64,000 nucleotides of DNA, from positions 62,001 to 126,000 of the forward strand of contig QCHM01000001.1 in the NCBI GenBank assembly GCA_003279615.1, given 5' to 3'. The DNA is from Prochlorococcus sp. AG-402-B19 (lineage in GTDB: Bacteria > Cyanobacteriota > Cyanobacteriia > PCC-6307 > Cyanobiaceae). The translations under genes and the position numbers were made by a program. The notes below the pieces were generated by a model, which did not search any database, was not told where the DNA came from, and was given only the letters and a program-made list of their open reading frames with translations. This document shows positions 37,171-47,014 of the stretch, one piece after another (the first letter of the stretch is position 1; every line of letters starts with the position of its first letter).

Positions 37171-38304
37171 TTAGCCGTTCGCTGAAACCTGGCTTAAGCT
37201 TGGTCGAGATGACGCATTTCGAGCAGCTGTAGCTAATGGACGCATTGAATTAGCACTTACTTCTGATCCCTCGGTTAATTTTTCTTTTACTAACTTCTCA
37301 ATTATTTCTTTTGATTCTGGATTTTGTTCCAGCCAAGTAATGGTATTGTCTCTTCCTTGTCCAATATTGTCACCTTCATAGCTATACCAAGCTCCTTTAC
37401 GAGTAACGATATTAGTTTCATCTGCTAAATCAAGAAGACACCCAAGTGTACTAATTCCTTTTCCGAAAAGAATATCAAATTCGGCTATTCGAAATGGAGG
37501 TGCGACTTTGTTTTTTGCGACTTTTACTTTTGCACGAATTCCATATTCTTCTGTTCCTCTCTTTAATGTTTGAATTCGACGAATATCTAATCTTACAGAG
37601 GCATAAAATTTAAGAGCATTGCCACCAGTTGTTGTTTCTGGATTTCCATATGTAATACCAATTTTTAGACGTAATTGATTTAAGAAAATGACTGTGCATC
37701 CAGATTTACCAATATTTCCAGTGATTTTCCTCATCGCTTGACTCATTAGACGAGCTTGGGCACCTACTGAATGATCACCCATTTCTCCTTCGATCTCTGA
37801 ACGAGGTGTAAGTGCAGCGACTGAGTCAACAACAACTAAATCAACTGCAGCAGATCTAATAAGTTGGTCAACAATTTCTAATGCCATCTCTCCTGTATCT
37901 GGTTGAGATACGAGAAGATTCTCTACATCAACACCGAGAGAGGCTGCATAGACTGGATCAAGAGCATGCTCTGCATCTACAAAGGCAGCAACTCCGCCGT
38001 TACGTTGAATTTCTGCTATTGCGTGTAATGTAAGCGTTGTTTTTCCAGAACTTTCTGGACCATAAATCTCTACTACACGTCCTTTTGGGTAGCCCCCCCC
38101 CAGAGCTAAATCCAGCGTTAGAGCACCAGTCGATATAGTTTCTACTCGCATTTTTGAAGCGTCCCCTAGGCGCATGATCGAACCCTTCCCGAAGTTGCGT
38201 TCTATTTGCCCAACCACTAAACTCAATGCTTTTTCTTTCTCTCCACATTTTGGATCTATTTTTTTAGAGTTAGATGATTGGAGTGGCTTAATTTCGATTG
38301 ACAT
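37171..38304 (-). CDS. recA: Recombinase RecA
   Basis: This is the strand-exchange protein and SOS co-protease. The 377-aa sequence contains [10 protein letters not shown], Walker [28 protein letters not shown], the [24 protein letters not shown]alker B region, the L2-loop [24 protein letters not shown] and a normal acidic-poor C-terminus. The [11 protein letters not shown] segment is encoded with nine consecutive G residues (C run 38093-38101 on the + strand). A LexA-like palindrome lies 96 bp upstream. The HAD gene is upstream on the same strand, 117 bp away. Confidence 0.98.
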   Translation of the reverse strand: MSIEIKPLQSSNSKKIDPKCGEKEKALSLVVGQIERNFGKGSIMRLGDASKMRVETISTGALTLDLALGGGYPKGRVVEIYGPESSGKTTLTLHAIAEIQRNGGVAAFVDAEHALDPVYAASLGVDVENLLVSQPDTGEMALEIVDQLIRSAAVDLVVVDSVAALTPRSEIEGEMGDHSVGAQARLMSQAMRKITGNIGKSGCTVIFLNQLRLKIGITYGNPETTTGGNALKFYASVRLDIRRIQTLKRGTEEYGIRAKVKVAKNKVAPPFRIAEFDILFGKGISTLGCLLDLADETNIVTRKGAWYSYEGDNIGQGRDNTITWLEQNPESKEIIEKLVKEKLTEGSEVSANSMRPLATAARNASSRPSLSQVSANG

Positions 38305-38399
38305 GACAAATAACTTTAATTGAGATGGATAACAACAGACGTTGGTTTGGGATTGATAATTAAATGCTCAAATCCTTAACGAATATCAATTAAACCGAT

Positions 38400-38413
38400 A
38401 GTACAGACGTACG
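38400..38413. promoter_or_regulatory. Candidate LexA (SOS) box upstream of recA
   Basis: A-GTAC-AGAC-GTAC-G is a palindrome of two GTAC half-sites separated by 4 nt. It deviates at one position from the cyanobacterial LexA consensus as I recall it (RGTACNNNDGTWCB). It lies between the HAD-gene stop and the recA start, where an SOS operator would be expected. Confidence 0.55.
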
Positions 38414-38421
38414 CTATTTAG

Positions 38422-39204
38422 TCAAGGCCAGTTCGAAATAGGTTCTCTGAATATTTCTAGATTTATTAATTTAATATCAGACGGAAGATTCTTCCGATCT
38501 TGGGGTTTTAAGTATCCCCAGTTTGCTAAATAACAAGGGACAGATCTTGCCTTGGGATCTTCTAGGACTTTTTCTAAGGTACTTCGACGATCTTCAATAA
38601 ATCCTTGAATTATTCTTTTGTGTAAAAGTTCGTTCAAAACATCGATTTTGCTTCCTGACTCGTGACCAAAAATAAGTTTTGGCTCAAGCCCGAAAGAACT
38701 CAAAAGTTTTTTTGTGAACTCAATACTTTTTGTTGTTAAAACAGCAAATTCCAATCCTTCACTCTCGAGTATCTGGAGCCGTTGAACTACCGAAGAAAAA
38801 GGCTGATGATAATTTAACCATTGATTAAAATTATTTGATATTGCTTCTCGTCGAGTTTGATCTAAAGCTTTTTGTAGTTGAGAAGGTGTCCAACTCCACC
38901 TAATAAGTGCTGCAGAACATTCTTCGGAGTAATTTTCGGAGTAATTTTGAATACCTTTTAAGTTTAGTTGACTGTTTTTATCTGAACATTCAGCAGCCAA
39001 GATAACCATTTCCCAACCATGATGCACCCAGGGTCTCATGGCCTTAAAAGTTGCAGGAATCTCATTCGGTAAAAGAATTCTTTCTTTTTCTTGCGAAGAA
39101 AATATGTTTAGACAAGTTTGACGAGAACTTGCCCAATATTCATTAATGCCGTCAACTATGACACCATCAAAATCAAGAACAAGTAAAGGTTTTTCGATCA
39201 CCAA
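38422..39204 (-). CDS. HAD-superfamily hydrolase
   Basis: This is a 260-aa haloacid-dehalogenase-fold phosphatase. Motif I is VLDFDGVIVDG near residue 10, motif II the Thr of FAVLTTKS, and motif III/IV the GFIEDRRSTLEKV region. The cap between residues about 30 and 150 is helical. The substrate is unknown. It reads towards recA, but the LexA-like box and 117-bp gap suggest separate transcription of recA. tRNA-Gln lies 11 bp before its start. Confidence 0.85.
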   Translation of the reverse strand: MVIEKPLLVLDFDGVIVDGINEYWASSRQTCLNIFSSQEKERILLPNEIPATFKAMRPWVHHGWEMVILAAECSDKNSQLNLKGIQNYSENYSEECSAALIRWSWTPSQLQKALDQTRREAISNNFNQWLNYHQPFSSVVQRLQILESEGLEFAVLTTKSIEFTKKLLSSFGLEPKLIFGHESGSKIDVLNELLHKRIIQGFIEDRRSTLEKVLEDPKARSVPCYLANWGYLKPQDRKNLPSDIKLINLEIFREPISNWP

Positions 39205-39215
39205 AAGTTGAAAAC

Positions 39216-39286
39216 TGGGCCGCTAGGATTCGAACCTAGGAATGTCGAGACCAAAACCCGATGCCTTACCACTTGGCGACGGCCCA
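39216..39286 (-). tRNA. trnQ: tRNA-Gln (TTG)
   Basis: The minus strand folds into a 71-nt tRNA. Acceptor strands TGGGCCG and CGGCCCA pair, the D-arm is GCC-AAGTGGTAA-GGC, the anticodon loop TTTTGGT holds TTG, and the T-arm is CCTAG-GTTCGAAT-CCTAG-like with the conserved TTCGAAT. No CCA beyond the acceptor end is encoded. Confidence 0.95.
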
Positions 39287-39467
39287 TTATTCCAGATCTA
39301 AGGTTGCAATTGATGGCAACAGATTTGGATTCTTTCTCTTAGATAATTGCATATTTGATTCAATCCTGTCATGTCCTTATCAAGTTTTTTTTAGCTAATA
39401 GGAAAATTTCTTCTTAAACCTATCTCAATAATGCTTTCGTATGACTGTTATGGCTAGAAGCATTTAA

Positions 39468-40490
39468 TTATGAAGATTTTCTTATGAGCCAAGGATTTAC
39501 TAGTTTTTTCGCTTCTGAAAGAGCTGCTTCCCAGCCTTCTGGCCAATCTCTAAGACTAATTTGTTTTCGTTGAGCCTCTTCTAACCATGGTTGGATTATT
39601 TTTCTTGCTTTACCTCCAAAAGCAACTCCTTCAGGCCCATTAATTTTTGGGAGGTACTCAATGGTCGATTCATTAGTCCCGCCAGCAAGTTGTAAGGGGC
39701 CTGGTGGAGCTATTGGACGTATTCTTTCCCAAAGTTTGACTGCAATCTTTGCTGCACCTGCTCCAAGATCTCCACTCATCCTGCGCCCATCAAGTTGCCA
39801 AAGAGGTTTTTGATTATGAATCCTCAGGAATTTATGACGGAGCCAAAGTTCTTCTGCTAATTCTTCATGATTGATACCATGCCCTTGTAATCCGCAACTA
39901 ACAGATAATCGCTTTAGCTGCAGATCTACTTTGAAAATTTCCTTGATTGTCTTTTCAAATTCAGCTCCTCTTCCTGGAGCAGTATGAATTTCTACTGCAT
40001 CTGGTTTTATTTTTATTAACAATTGAGCAAAATCTTTCAGAGTTAATCTTCGATCCTTTTCTTGAATGATTCCTAATGGGCATGTATCAATACATCGACC
40101 ACATCCATAACATTTATTAGCATTTACACCACCTGCGTTCTCAATCGCGTGAGCTGGACAAATGTTTTGACAAGGTCTTAAGCAATTTGAAGGACACAAA
40201 TCTGGATTAAACCAAGCCTTACGAAAATGTGCATCTTTCCCATCACTCAAACTGATCATTAGCCATGGCCTTTTCCCATGTGTTTTAAAAACCCAATCAA
40301 GACCATTGCGAGCTGCATTTATAACTGCTTCGTCGGCAGCAAGATCAATGCAATGAACACCAGCAGCTCCATAAATTGAGCAAAGATCAGTTATTGAAGG
40401 TAAGTCTTGATTACTTGCGCCACAGATTAATTTTACCCAATTACCTTTTTTTAGAGCTTCAGAATGACAAATTGAATTGTGATTAATCAC
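39468..40490 (-). CDS. ldpA: Light-dependent period protein LdpA (Fe-S clock-input protein)
   Basis: This 340-aa iron-sulfur protein in Synechococcus senses redox state and conveys light input to the circadian clock. Two ferredoxin-like cysteine clusters are visible: CPSNCLRPCQNICP and CYGCGRCIDTCPLG. The N-terminal VKLICGASNQDLPSI and late IAPPGPLQLAGGTNEST are typical of LdpA. It starts 12 bp after ndhN ends, on the same strand, so the two are probably one operon. Confidence 0.9.
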   Translation of the reverse strand: MINHNSICHSEALKKGNWVKLICGASNQDLPSITDLCSIYGAAGVHCIDLAADEAVINAARNGLDWVFKTHGKRPWLMISLSDGKDAHFRKAWFNPDLCPSNCLRPCQNICPAHAIENAGGVNANKCYGCGRCIDTCPLGIIQEKDRRLTLKDFAQLLIKIKPDAVEIHTAPGRGAEFEKTIKEIFKVDLQLKRLSVSCGLQGHGINHEELAEELWLRHKFLRIHNQKPLWQLDGRRMSGDLGAGAAKIAVKLWERIRPIAPPGPLQLAGGTNESTIEYLPKINGPEGVAFGGKARKIIQPWLEEAQRKQISLRDWPEGWEAALSEAKKLVNPWLIRKSS

Positions 40491-40502
40491 CTTGATTAAT
40501 TT

Positions 40503-40967
40503 CTACTTGTTATTGATGAATTCATTTAATGGTTGCCATTGAATACTTCGAGCTCCTCCCATTTCAATCACAATTTTAATTCGAGGTTCTTTTTGGCAAA
40601 GATTATGAATTGATAGTAGTTCTGACTTGGATAAAACTTGGCCCTCTAATAACCAAAGAACTAAGGGTTTATCTTCCACTAACAATTCATTTAATTGAGG
40701 AATAACTTGTTGTACTTCGCCTAAAGCACCGTTTCTACCAACGTTTTGATGCCCCAAATGTGGAGGTCTTATGCCATGTAATTCGGTAAGAAAGACTACT
40801 GGATCACCTAACCCTCTAGCGGAAGTTAGTTGAGTCTGATACCCACTAGCTCTAAGTCTTCGAAGTAAACGAGTTTCTGCTCCTCCTTCCAATGGAGTAA
40901 GGATGGCAAGACACCCATATGATTCAAGATCAGTGCGAAATTTCTGACCAGAAAGTAATAAAGGCAT
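40503..40967 (-). CDS. ndhN: NAD(P)H-quinone oxidoreductase subunit N
   Basis: NdhN is a peripheral subunit of the cyanobacterial NDH-1 complex in cyclic electron flow and respiration. The 154-aa protein starts [18 protein letters not shown], the family N-terminus. The frame is open 15 codons further to ATG 41012, but conservation favours 40967. Other conserved parts are [21 protein letters not shown], the [23 protein letters not shown] segment and [15 protein letters not shown]. It is divergent from rplC across a 366-bp structured region. Confidence 0.93.
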   Translation of the reverse strand: MPLLLSGQKFRTDLESYGCLAILTPLEGGAETRLLRRLRASGYQTQLTSARGLGDPVVFLTELHGIRPPHLGHQNVGRNGALGEVQQVIPQLNELLVEDKPLVLWLLEGQVLSKSELLSIHNLCQKEPRIKIVIEMGGARSIQWQPLNEFINNK

Positions 40968-41035
40968 CTTTAAATCAAATTCTTTATCTTGTTCAACTGA
41001 AGCATCACACAAAATGGACGTTTGTAGTGTAATCT

Positions 41036-41122
41036 TATAAGTTGCTAAAGCTTTTCTATGCCCGTCCGCTAGCCGGGCCTCTAGATGCTTAAGCAGGCTA
41101 GACGTTTGCGTTTAGTCTTTTT
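41036..41122 (+). ncRNA. Candidate structured leader or small RNA ahead of the ribosomal cluster
   Basis: A possible -10 (TATAAG, 41036-41041) is followed by two compact elements. GCCCG/CGGGC (41060-41078) is unusually GC-rich for this genome. CTAGAC/GTTTAG (41098-41115, one G-T pair) is followed by TCTTTTT. TGCTTAAGCA (41086-41095) is a further palindrome. A transcript from about 41048 to 41122 would look like a small RNA ending at an intrinsic terminator, or an attenuated leader for rplC. I recognise no known RNA family. Confidence 0.45.
41098..41122 (+). terminator. Terminator-like hairpin about 210 bp before rplC
   Basis: CTAGAC (41098-41103) pairs with GTTTAG (41110-41115) across a 6-nt loop and is followed by TCTTTTT at 41116-41122. 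It has terminator form on the + strand, yet it stands upstream of the ribosomal cluster, which suggests an RNA end or attenuation. Confidence 0.45.
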
Positions 41123-41130
41123 GGCCCGTA

Positions 41131-41182
41131 CAAAAGAATTGATTTTCTTTTGCGAGATACTATTTGAACTTTTTGAAAAGTT
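41131..41182. repeat. Two further hairpins in the rplC leader
   Basis: CAAAAGAA (41131-41138) pairs perfectly with TTCTTTTG (41145-41152). AACTTTT and AAAAGTT (41167-41182) form a second short stem. They follow the GC-rich element and terminator-like stem, giving four consecutive structures in about 125 nt. Confidence 0.5.
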
Positions 41183-41333
41183 TAGAAAAGTCTCAGCCAG
41201 CTGATTGTCGCTAGCTTTTCCCAAATAAATTGAACTTCAATTAATTTCAACTTTTTTGGCTAGATAGGCGATTTATTCAGATTCCAAGTCTCTCTCTTTA
41301 CAGATTGACCTTTTGCTGGCGTTTATTTAACTC

Positions 41334-41990
41334 ATGTCTTTAGGAATCTTAGGTAAGAAGTTGGGCATGTCCCAACTCTTCGATGATCAAGGCAGAGCCG
41401 TTCCAGTCACATTGATCGAAGCGGGTCCCTGTCGAATCACTCAATTGAAATCTACTGATACGGATGGCTATTCCGCTGTACAGATAGGCTTTCACTTAAT
41501 TCGTGAAAAACTTATTAACAAGCCTTCAAAAGGTCATCTTGCAAAATCAGGAGATGACCTTTTGCGCCATCTTCGAGAGTACCGAGTAGAAAATTCTGAT
41601 GAATTTAAACTTGGAGCGTCAATAACTGTCGATGATTTCGAAAAAGGTCAAAAAGTTGATGTTAGTGGCGACACTATGGGTAGAGGATTCGCAGGTTATC
41701 AAAAGCGACATGGCTTTAGCCGAGGTCCTATGAGTCACGGTTCAAAGAATCATCGCTTACCTGGTTCGACAGGAGCTGGAACAACTCCTGGTCGCGTTTA
41801 TCCCGGGAAAAGGATGGCTGGTCGTATGGGTGGTAAAAAAGTCACCACAAGAGGCCTCGAAATTCTGAAGATAGATACAAATCACAATTTATTGGTAGTA
41901 AAAGGATCTGTTCCAGGGAAGCCAGGATCTCTTTTAAATATTAGACCTGCCAAAAGAGTTGGCGTCTCTACCCAGCAAGGAGGTAAATGA
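41334..41990 (+). CDS. rplC: Large ribosomal subunit protein uL3
   Basis: uL3 is an early-assembly 50S protein near the peptidyl transferase centre. The 218-aa protein begins [20 protein letters not shown] and contains the conserved [24 protein letters not shown] central loop. It is the first gene of the cluster; rpsJ, first in E. coli, is not present here. The stop overlaps the rplD start by 4 bp. Confidence 0.97.
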   Translation: MSLGILGKKLGMSQLFDDQGRAVPVTLIEAGPCRITQLKSTDTDGYSAVQIGFHLIREKLINKPSKGHLAKSGDDLLRHLREYRVENSDEFKLGASITVDDFEKGQKVDVSGDTMGRGFAGYQKRHGFSRGPMSHGSKNHRLPGSTGAGTTPGRVYPGKRMAGRMGGKKVTTRGLEILKIDTNHNLLVVKGSVPGKPGSLLNIRPAKRVGVSTQQGGK

Positions 41991-42625
41991 TGACTAACTG
42001 TACTGTTCTTGATTGGCAAGGCAAAGAAGCTGGAGAATCATCAATTGATTTAAAAACCGCTAAGGAATCCTCAGCAGCAGATTTATTACATCGTGCTGTT
42101 TTGCGTCAACAGGCCCACAGCCGTCAAGGAACTGCAAGCACTCTGACTAGGTCTGAGGTTCGAGGCGGCGGTCGCAAACCCTATAAGCAAAAGGGAACTG
42201 GTAGAGCAAGACAAGGCTCGATTAGAACTCCTCTTCGTCCAGGCGGTGGAATTACCTTTGGCCCTAAGCCTCGGCAATATAATTTAGAGATGAATAGGAA
42301 GGAACGGAGACTAGCTCTTCGTACTGCTCTCATGAGTAGGCTCTCAGACGCGAAAATCATTAAAGACTTTGGCTTAAAACTTGAAGTTCCTAAAACAAGT
42401 GAAATTCTTGCCCTACTTAAAAGGATAGGAATTGATTCTGATCAAAAAATTCTCATTATTCTCAAGCAACCTTCAGAGATCATTAAGCGCTCAATTAGAA
42501 ATTTAGAAAAAATCAAACTTATTTCTGCTGATCAATTAAATGTGTTTGACCTTCTCAATGCCAATTCATTGGTAATAGGTGAAGACGCATTATCAACTAT
42601 TAAGGAGGTATACGGTAATGACTAA
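41987..42625 (+). CDS. rplD: Large ribosomal subunit protein uL4
   Basis: uL4 lines the exit tunnel, and in E. coli represses its own operon. This 212-aa protein has [28 protein letters not shown] and [19 protein letters not shown], the conserved tunnel loop, then [21 protein letters not shown]. Start ATG 41987 overlaps rplC. Whether it regulates the structured leader upstream is unknown. Confidence 0.96.
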   Translation: MMTNCTVLDWQGKEAGESSIDLKTAKESSAADLLHRAVLRQQAHSRQGTASTLTRSEVRGGGRKPYKQKGTGRARQGSIRTPLRPGGGITFGPKPRQYNLEMNRKERRLALRTALMSRLSDAKIIKDFGLKLEVPKTSEILALLKRIGIDSDQKILIILKQPSEIIKRSIRNLEKIKLISADQLNVFDLLNANSLVIGEDALSTIKEVYGND

Positions 42626-42929
42626 ATTTTTTGATGAGCGACTTACTGATGTGATTAAGCGACCTTTAATTACTGAGAAGGCTACAAAAGCTTTGGATTT
42701 AAATCAGTACACTTTTGAAGTCGATCCAAGAGCGGCTAAGCCTGATATAAAAGCTGCTGTTGAAAAAATGTTTGATGTCAAGGTTCTTGGTATTAGTACC
42801 ATGAACCCTCCAAGAAAAAGCAGACGAGTTGGTAGGTTCTCTGGGAAGAGACCTCAAGTCAAAAAGGCTGTGGTTCGCCTTGCAGAAGGCAACTCCATTC
42901 AGTTGTTCCCTGAATCTGAGGAGGCTTAA
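42618..42929 (+). CDS. rplW: Large ribosomal subunit protein uL23
   Basis: uL23 sits at the tunnel exit and binds trigger factor and SRP. The protein is about 103 aa from ATG 42618 ([21 protein letters not shown]) with the conserved [21 protein letters not shown] and the extended loop [17 protein letters not shown]. The frame is open further upstream, but that part overlaps rplD. An 8-bp overlap with rplD suggests coupling. Confidence 0.96.
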   Translation: MTKFFDERLTDVIKRPLITEKATKALDLNQYTFEVDPRAAKPDIKAAVEKMFDVKVLGISTMNPPRKSRRVGRFSGKRPQVKKAVVRLAEGNSIQLFPESEEA

Positions 42930-42933
42930 CACA

Positions 42934-43797
42934 ATGGCAATAAGAAGTTTTAAACCCTATACACCTGGTACTCGTACGAGAGTAGTCACTGACTTTAGTG
43001 AAGTTACCTCTAGCAAGCCAGAGCGTTCACTCCTTGTTTCTAAGCATCGAAAGAAAGGGCGTAATAATAGAGGAGTTATTACTTGTCGCCACAGAGGTGG
43101 GGGGCACAAAAGGTTATATAGGATTGTTGATTTTCGTCGTAATAAGCACGGTGTTTCCGCGAAGGTTGCCGCAATTCATTATGACCCTCATCGGAATGCA
43201 AGACTTGCACTTCTCTTTTACTCTGATGGTGAGAAGAGATATATTCTTGCACCTGCAGGGATAACTGTTGGTCAAGAAGTGGTTTCGGGCCCAGATGCCC
43301 CAATTGAAACTGGTAATGCTTTACCACTTTCTTCCATGCCCTTAGGTTCAAGTGTTCATTGTGTGGAGTTATATCCAGGTCGAGGAGGACAGATGGTTCG
43401 CACTGCTGGAGCTAGTGCTCAGGTTATGGCTAAAGAAGGCGATTATGTCGCTTTGAAATTACCTTCAACTGAGGTTCGTTTAGTCAGACAAGAATGCTAC
43501 GCAACCCTTGGAGAGGTTGGGAATTCTGAAATTAGAAATACAAGCTTAGGAAAAGCTGGAAGAAGAAGATGGCTTGGTAGACGACCTCAAGTGAGAGGAA
43601 GTGTTATGAATCCATGTGACCACCCACATGGAGGAGGAGAAGGCAAGGCACCAGTTGGTCGTGCTGGACCTGTGACGCCTTGGGGCAAGGCGGCTCTTGG
43701 GTTGAAAACCAGGAAGAAGAACAAGCCTAGTAACAAGTACGTTCTTAGAAAACGTCGTCGAGTATCCAAACGAAGTAGAGGAGGTCGCGATTCATGA
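42934..43797 (+). CDS. rplB: Large ribosomal subunit protein uL2
   Basis: uL2 is a core 50S protein needed for subunit joining and peptidyl transfer. The 287-aa protein starts [16 protein letters not shown] and includes [19 protein letters not shown] and the C-terminal [18 protein letters not shown] with the universally conserved His. The frame is open to 42829, but the true start is ATG 42934, 4 bp after rplW. Confidence 0.97.
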   Translation: MAIRSFKPYTPGTRTRVVTDFSEVTSSKPERSLLVSKHRKKGRNNRGVITCRHRGGGHKRLYRIVDFRRNKHGVSAKVAAIHYDPHRNARLALLFYSDGEKRYILAPAGITVGQEVVSGPDAPIETGNALPLSSMPLGSSVHCVELYPGRGGQMVRTAGASAQVMAKEGDYVALKLPSTEVRLVRQECYATLGEVGNSEIRNTSLGKAGRRRWLGRRPQVRGSVMNPCDHPHGGGEGKAPVGRAGPVTPWGKAALGLKTRKKNKPSNKYVLRKRRRVSKRSRGGRDS

Positions 43798-43832
43798 TTT
43801 CTATCTTTCTTTACCAATTCTTTTAAATCGTT

Positions 43833-44108
43833 ATGGGACGTTCACTTAAAAAAGGGCCTTTTATTTCAGACAGTTTGCTTCGAAAAATTGAGAAGCAAAA
43901 CTCTAATGATGATAAAGCCGTCATCAAAACTTGGTCCAGAGCTTCAACAATTTTGCCAATGATGATTGGCCATACAATTGCTGTTCACAATGGTAAGAGC
44001 CATATACCTGTTTTTATAACTGAGCAAATGGTTGGTCACAAATTAGGAGAATTTGCTCCAACTCGAACCTACAGAGGTCACATCAGAGATAAAAAAGGAG
44101 CCCGTTAA
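43833..44108 (+). CDS. rpsS: Small ribosomal subunit protein uS19
   Basis: uS19 is a 30S head protein at the A-site finger. The 91-aa protein has [38 protein letters not shown] and [14 protein letters not shown], all conserved. It is followed 2 bp later by rplV. Confidence 0.97.
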   Translation: MGRSLKKGPFISDSLLRKIEKQNSNDDKAVIKTWSRASTILPMMIGHTIAVHNGKSHIPVFITEQMVGHKLGEFAPTRTYRGHIRDKKGAR

Positions 44109-44110
44109 TC

Positions 44111-44491
44111 ATGACTACTTCATTACCTAAAACTGCAGCTCAAGCTCATGGGCGTTACATTCGCGGATCTGCTTCAAAAGTACGCCGTGTTCTTGATCAA
44201 ATAAGAGGCAGAACCTATAGAGATGCATTAATCATGCTTGAATTTATGCCTTATCGATCAACTGAGCCAATAACTAAGGTATTGAGATCAGCTGTTGCTA
44301 ATGCAGAAAATAATCTTGGTCTTGATCCTTCTTCTTTGGTAATTACTACTGCTACGGCTGATATGGGCCCACCCATGAAACGTTATCGGCCTAGAGCTCA
44401 AGGCAGAGCGTTTGCCATCAAAAAGCAGACATGCCACATCAGCATTTCTGTTTCGGCTAATCAACTAACCAATTCTGAGGATTCAGACTGA
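44111..44491 (+). CDS. rplV: Large ribosomal subunit protein uL22
   Basis: uL22 is the tunnel-lining protein at the macrolide region. The 126-aa protein contains the [23 protein letters not shown]-terminus and [14 protein letters not shown], and ends after the [18 protein letters not shown] hairpin. Its stop overlaps the rpsC start by 1 bp (TGATG). Confidence 0.96.
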   Translation: MTTSLPKTAAQAHGRYIRGSASKVRRVLDQIRGRTYRDALIMLEFMPYRSTEPITKVLRSAVANAENNLGLDPSSLVITTATADMGPPMKRYRPRAQGRAFAIKKQTCHISISVSANQLTNSEDSD

Positions 44492-45225
44492 TGGGACATA
44501 AAATTCACCCTACTGGCATTAGGCTTGGTATTACCCAAGAGCATCGTTCTAAATGGTACGCACCTAGTAAAACTTATCCTTTACTACTCCAAGAAGATGA
44601 TCGAATTCGTACTTTCATCAAGAAAAAATATGGAGCTGCAGGGATAAGTGATGTATTGATTGCTCGAAAAGCAGATCAACTTGAGGTCGAATTAAAAACT
44701 GCTCGGCCTGGAGTAATTGTTGGTAGGCAAGGAAGTGGTATTGAAGAACTCAGATCTGGTATTCAAAAAACAATTGGTGATAGAAATCGACAAGTACGCA
44801 TCAATGTTGTTGAAGTAGAAAAAGTCGATGCTGATGCTTTCCTTCTTGCAGAATATATTGCTCAGCAACTAGAGAAGCGTGTTGCATTTAGACGAACAAT
44901 TCGAATGGCTGTTCAAAGAGCACAAAGAGCTGGTGTTTTAGGCCTGAAAATTCAAGTCGGTGGAAGGTTGAATGGAGCAGAAATTGCACGTTCTGAATGG
45001 ACCCGTGAAGGAAGAGTCCCTCTGCATACTTTGAGAGCAGAAATTGATTATGCAACCAAAGTCGCAAGTACAACTTATGGCGTTTTAGGAATCAAGGTAT
45101 GGGTATTCAAAGGCGAAGTTCTTCCTAAAGAAGAACAGCCATTACCTGTTGGCTCTTCTCCAAGACGCAATAGGGGTAATCGAAGACCTCAACAATTTGA
45201 GGATCGTTCCAATGAAGGTAAATAA
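44491..45225 (+). CDS. rpsC: Small ribosomal subunit protein uS3
   Basis: uS3 lies at the mRNA entry site. The 244-aa protein begins [24 protein letters not shown] and has the KH motif [14 protein letters not shown]. The C-terminal domain has [13 protein letters not shown] and TLRAEIDYA. It ends with an Arg/Asn-rich tail. Confidence 0.97.
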   Translation: MGHKIHPTGIRLGITQEHRSKWYAPSKTYPLLLQEDDRIRTFIKKKYGAAGISDVLIARKADQLEVELKTARPGVIVGRQGSGIEELRSGIQKTIGDRNRQVRINVVEVEKVDADAFLLAEYIAQQLEKRVAFRRTIRMAVQRAQRAGVLGLKIQVGGRLNGAEIARSEWTREGRVPLHTLRAEIDYATKVASTTYGVLGIKVWVFKGEVLPKEEQPLPVGSSPRRNRGNRRPQQFEDRSNEGK

Positions 45226-45237
45226 GGAGTTTTAATC

Positions 45238-45723
45238 ATGCTTAGTCCCAAAAGAACCAAATTTCGCAAACAACAAAGAGGCCGTATGCGCGGCGTTGCC
45301 ACTAGAGGCAACAAAATCGCGTTTGGTCAATTTGCTTTGCAAGCCCAAGACTGTGGGTGGGTTACCTCAAGGCAAATTGAGGCGAGTCGACGAGCTATGA
45401 CTCGTTATGTGAAAAGGGGAGGACAGATTTGGATTCGTATTTTCCCCGATAAGCCAGTAACGATGAGGCCTGCTGAAACAAGAATGGGATCTGGTAAAGG
45501 TAATCCAGAATTTTGGGTTGCTGTTGTCAAACCTGGTCGAGTCTTGTTTGAGATGGGTGGAGAAGAAATTACAGAGGAAATTGCAAAAGAGGCAATGCGT
45601 CTTGCTCAATACAAGTTGCCAGTAAAAACAAAATTTATTTCCCTAGATGAAGATCTCAATAAGGGAAATTATAAACCTGCTAAAACGCCAGTTACAGCAG
45701 ATGATTCGGAGTCATCATCATGA
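45238..45723 (+). CDS. rplP: Large ribosomal subunit protein uL16
   Basis: uL16 lies near the A-site tRNA elbow. The 161-aa protein has [43 protein letters not shown] and [20 protein letters not shown]. It carries a longer, Ser-rich C-terminal tail than E. coli uL16 (136 aa). Its stop overlaps the rpmC start (ATGA). Confidence 0.97.
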   Translation: MLSPKRTKFRKQQRGRMRGVATRGNKIAFGQFALQAQDCGWVTSRQIEASRRAMTRYVKRGGQIWIRIFPDKPVTMRPAETRMGSGKGNPEFWVAVVKPGRVLFEMGGEEITEEIAKEAMRLAQYKLPVKTKFISLDEDLNKGNYKPAKTPVTADDSESSS

Positions 45724-45932
45724 GCAAAACAACTACGAAAGATGTAAGGAATCTCTCTGATTCCGAGATATCAGAAAAGATTGAAAATCTTCGTAAAGAA
45801 CTTTTTGATCTTCGTTTTAAGCAAGCCACTAGACAGCTAGCGAAAACTCACCGTTTCAAAGAGGCACGAACCGAATTAGCTCAACTTTTAACGGTTTCTA
45901 ACGAGCGAAGCCGCTCAAACACATCATCTTGA
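45720..45932 (+). CDS. rpmC: Large ribosomal subunit protein uL29
   Basis: uL29 is a 70-aa helical protein at the tunnel exit. It has [20 protein letters not shown] and [21 protein letters not shown], the family signature. It overlaps rplP by 4 bp and precedes rpsQ by 10 bp. Confidence 0.94.
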   Translation: MSKTTTKDVRNLSDSEISEKIENLRKELFDLRFKQATRQLAKTHRFKEARTELAQLLTVSNERSRSNTSS

Positions 45933-45942
45933 TTTTCTAGTT

Positions 45943-46209
45943 ATGGCACTTAAGGAAATGGTAGGCACTGTTGTCAGTGACAAAATGCAAAAAACAGTTG
46001 TAGTAGCAGTGGAGAATCGATTTCCACATCCTATCTACCAGAAAATTATTAGTCGTACTACACGATATAAAGCTCATGATGCAGACAATAATTGCAAAGT
46101 GGGTGACAGAGTTCGAATTAAGGAGTCTCCTCCTATGAGCGCTCATAAACGATGGACTGTGACCGATGTTCTCATTAAGGGGATGAAATCCAAGGAGGCT
46201 GCAAAATGA
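45943..46209 (+). CDS. rpsQ: Small ribosomal subunit protein uS17
   Basis: uS17 is an OB-fold primary 16S rRNA binding protein. The 88-aa protein contains [37 protein letters not shown] and [19 protein letters not shown]. It overlaps rplN by ATGA. Confidence 0.96.
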   Translation: MALKEMVGTVVSDKMQKTVVVAVENRFPHPIYQKIISRTTRYKAHDADNNCKVGDRVRIKESPPMSAHKRWTVTDVLIKGMKSKEAAK

Positions 46210-46571
46210 TTCAGCAAGAAACATTTCTCACTGTTGCAGATAACAGCGGTGCCAAGCGCTTGCAATGTATTAGGGTCTTGGGATCTAATCGTCGGTATGC
46301 CCACGTAGGTGATGTCATTGTCGCGTCTGTTAAAGATGCGATGCCAAACATGTCAGTTAAAAAGTCAGACGTTGTCAAAGCTGTAGTAGTTCGTACTAGA
46401 GCAACTATGCGAAGAGAGACAGGAAATTCAATTCGCTTTGATGACAACGCTGCTGTTCTTATCAATGATGATCAAAACCCAAGAGGTACTAGGGTGTTTG
46501 GTCCCGTCGCACGAGAATTAAGAGAGCGCAATTTTACTAAAATCGTCTCTTTAGCTCCGGAGGTTATTTAG
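46206..46571 (+). CDS. rplN: Large ribosomal subunit protein uL14
   Basis: uL14 forms intersubunit bridges. The 121-aa protein contains [21 protein letters not shown], the [15 protein letters not shown] segment and [11 protein letters not shown] followed by [13 protein letters not shown]. Its length and sequence are typical. Confidence 0.97.
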   Translation: MIQQETFLTVADNSGAKRLQCIRVLGSNRRYAHVGDVIVASVKDAMPNMSVKKSDVVKAVVVRTRATMRRETGNSIRFDDNAAVLINDDQNPRGTRVFGPVARELRERNFTKIVSLAPEVI

Positions 46572-46573
46572 TC

Positions 46574-46930
46574 ATGCCAGCAATTAACAAATCCAAAGCT
46601 CCTGCTGATCGCATCAAAATGAAAATACGTAAAGGAGATACAGTTCAGATTATTTCTGGAAAGGACAAGGGTAAAACTGGCGAAGTTCTTCAAACACTTC
46701 CTTATGAAAATAGAGTTGTAGTTCAAGGAATAAATCAAAGAACAAAGCATGTAAAACCATCTCAAGAAGGAGAAACTGGTCGCATAGAGACCAAAGAAAC
46801 TTCTTTACATGCTTCAAATGTAATGATTTACTCCAATAAAGAAAAAGTTGCTAGTAAGGTTGAAATCTTTCTAGATAAAGACGGATCAAAGAAACGACGA
46901 TTAAAGAAGACAGGGGAATTAATTGATTAA
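46574..46930 (+). CDS. rplX: Large ribosomal subunit protein uL24
   Basis: uL24 is an assembly initiator with a KOW domain. The 118-aa protein has [21 protein letters not shown] and the [20 protein letters not shown] segment. It is the last gene before a 90-bp gap that carries two terminator-like hairpins. Confidence 0.96.
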   Translation: MPAINKSKAPADRIKMKIRKGDTVQIISGKDKGKTGEVLQTLPYENRVVVQGINQRTKHVKPSQEGETGRIETKETSLHASNVMIYSNKEKVASKVEIFLDKDGSKKRRLKKTGELID

Positions 46931-46948
46931 TTAATTCACTTTTCCTTT

Positions 46949-46976
46949 GTCTGAATTAAATCAATCAGACTTTTTT
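46949..46976 (+). terminator. Terminator-like hairpin between rplX and rplE (first of two)
   Basis: GTCTGA (46949-46954) pairs with TCAGAC (46965-46970) across a 10-nt A/T loop and is followed by six T residues (46971-46976). This is classical Rho-independent form, though the stem is short. It lies inside the ribosomal cluster, so partial read-through would be needed. Confidence 0.6.
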
Positions 46977-46984
46977 CTTAATTG

Positions 46985-47014
46985 AATTCTGACCAAGACC
47001 AGAATTAATTTTTT
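46985..47014 (+). terminator. Terminator-like hairpin between rplX and rplE (second of two)
   Basis: AATTCTG (46985-46991) pairs with CAGAATT (47000-47006) across an 8-nt loop, and AATTTTTT follows to 47014. It ends 6 bp before the rplE ATG at 47021, so it could also mask the ribosome-binding region of rplE. Confidence 0.55.

Noticed and set aside
38086..38104. G9/C9 run in recA as a frameshift pseudogene
   Set aside because: The frame is intact through the run and the complete RecA protein is encoded.
43079..43351. Antisense ORF over rplB and similar ones over other ribosomal genes
   Set aside because: They lie fully inside well-supported conserved genes and show no family features, so they are frame shadows.
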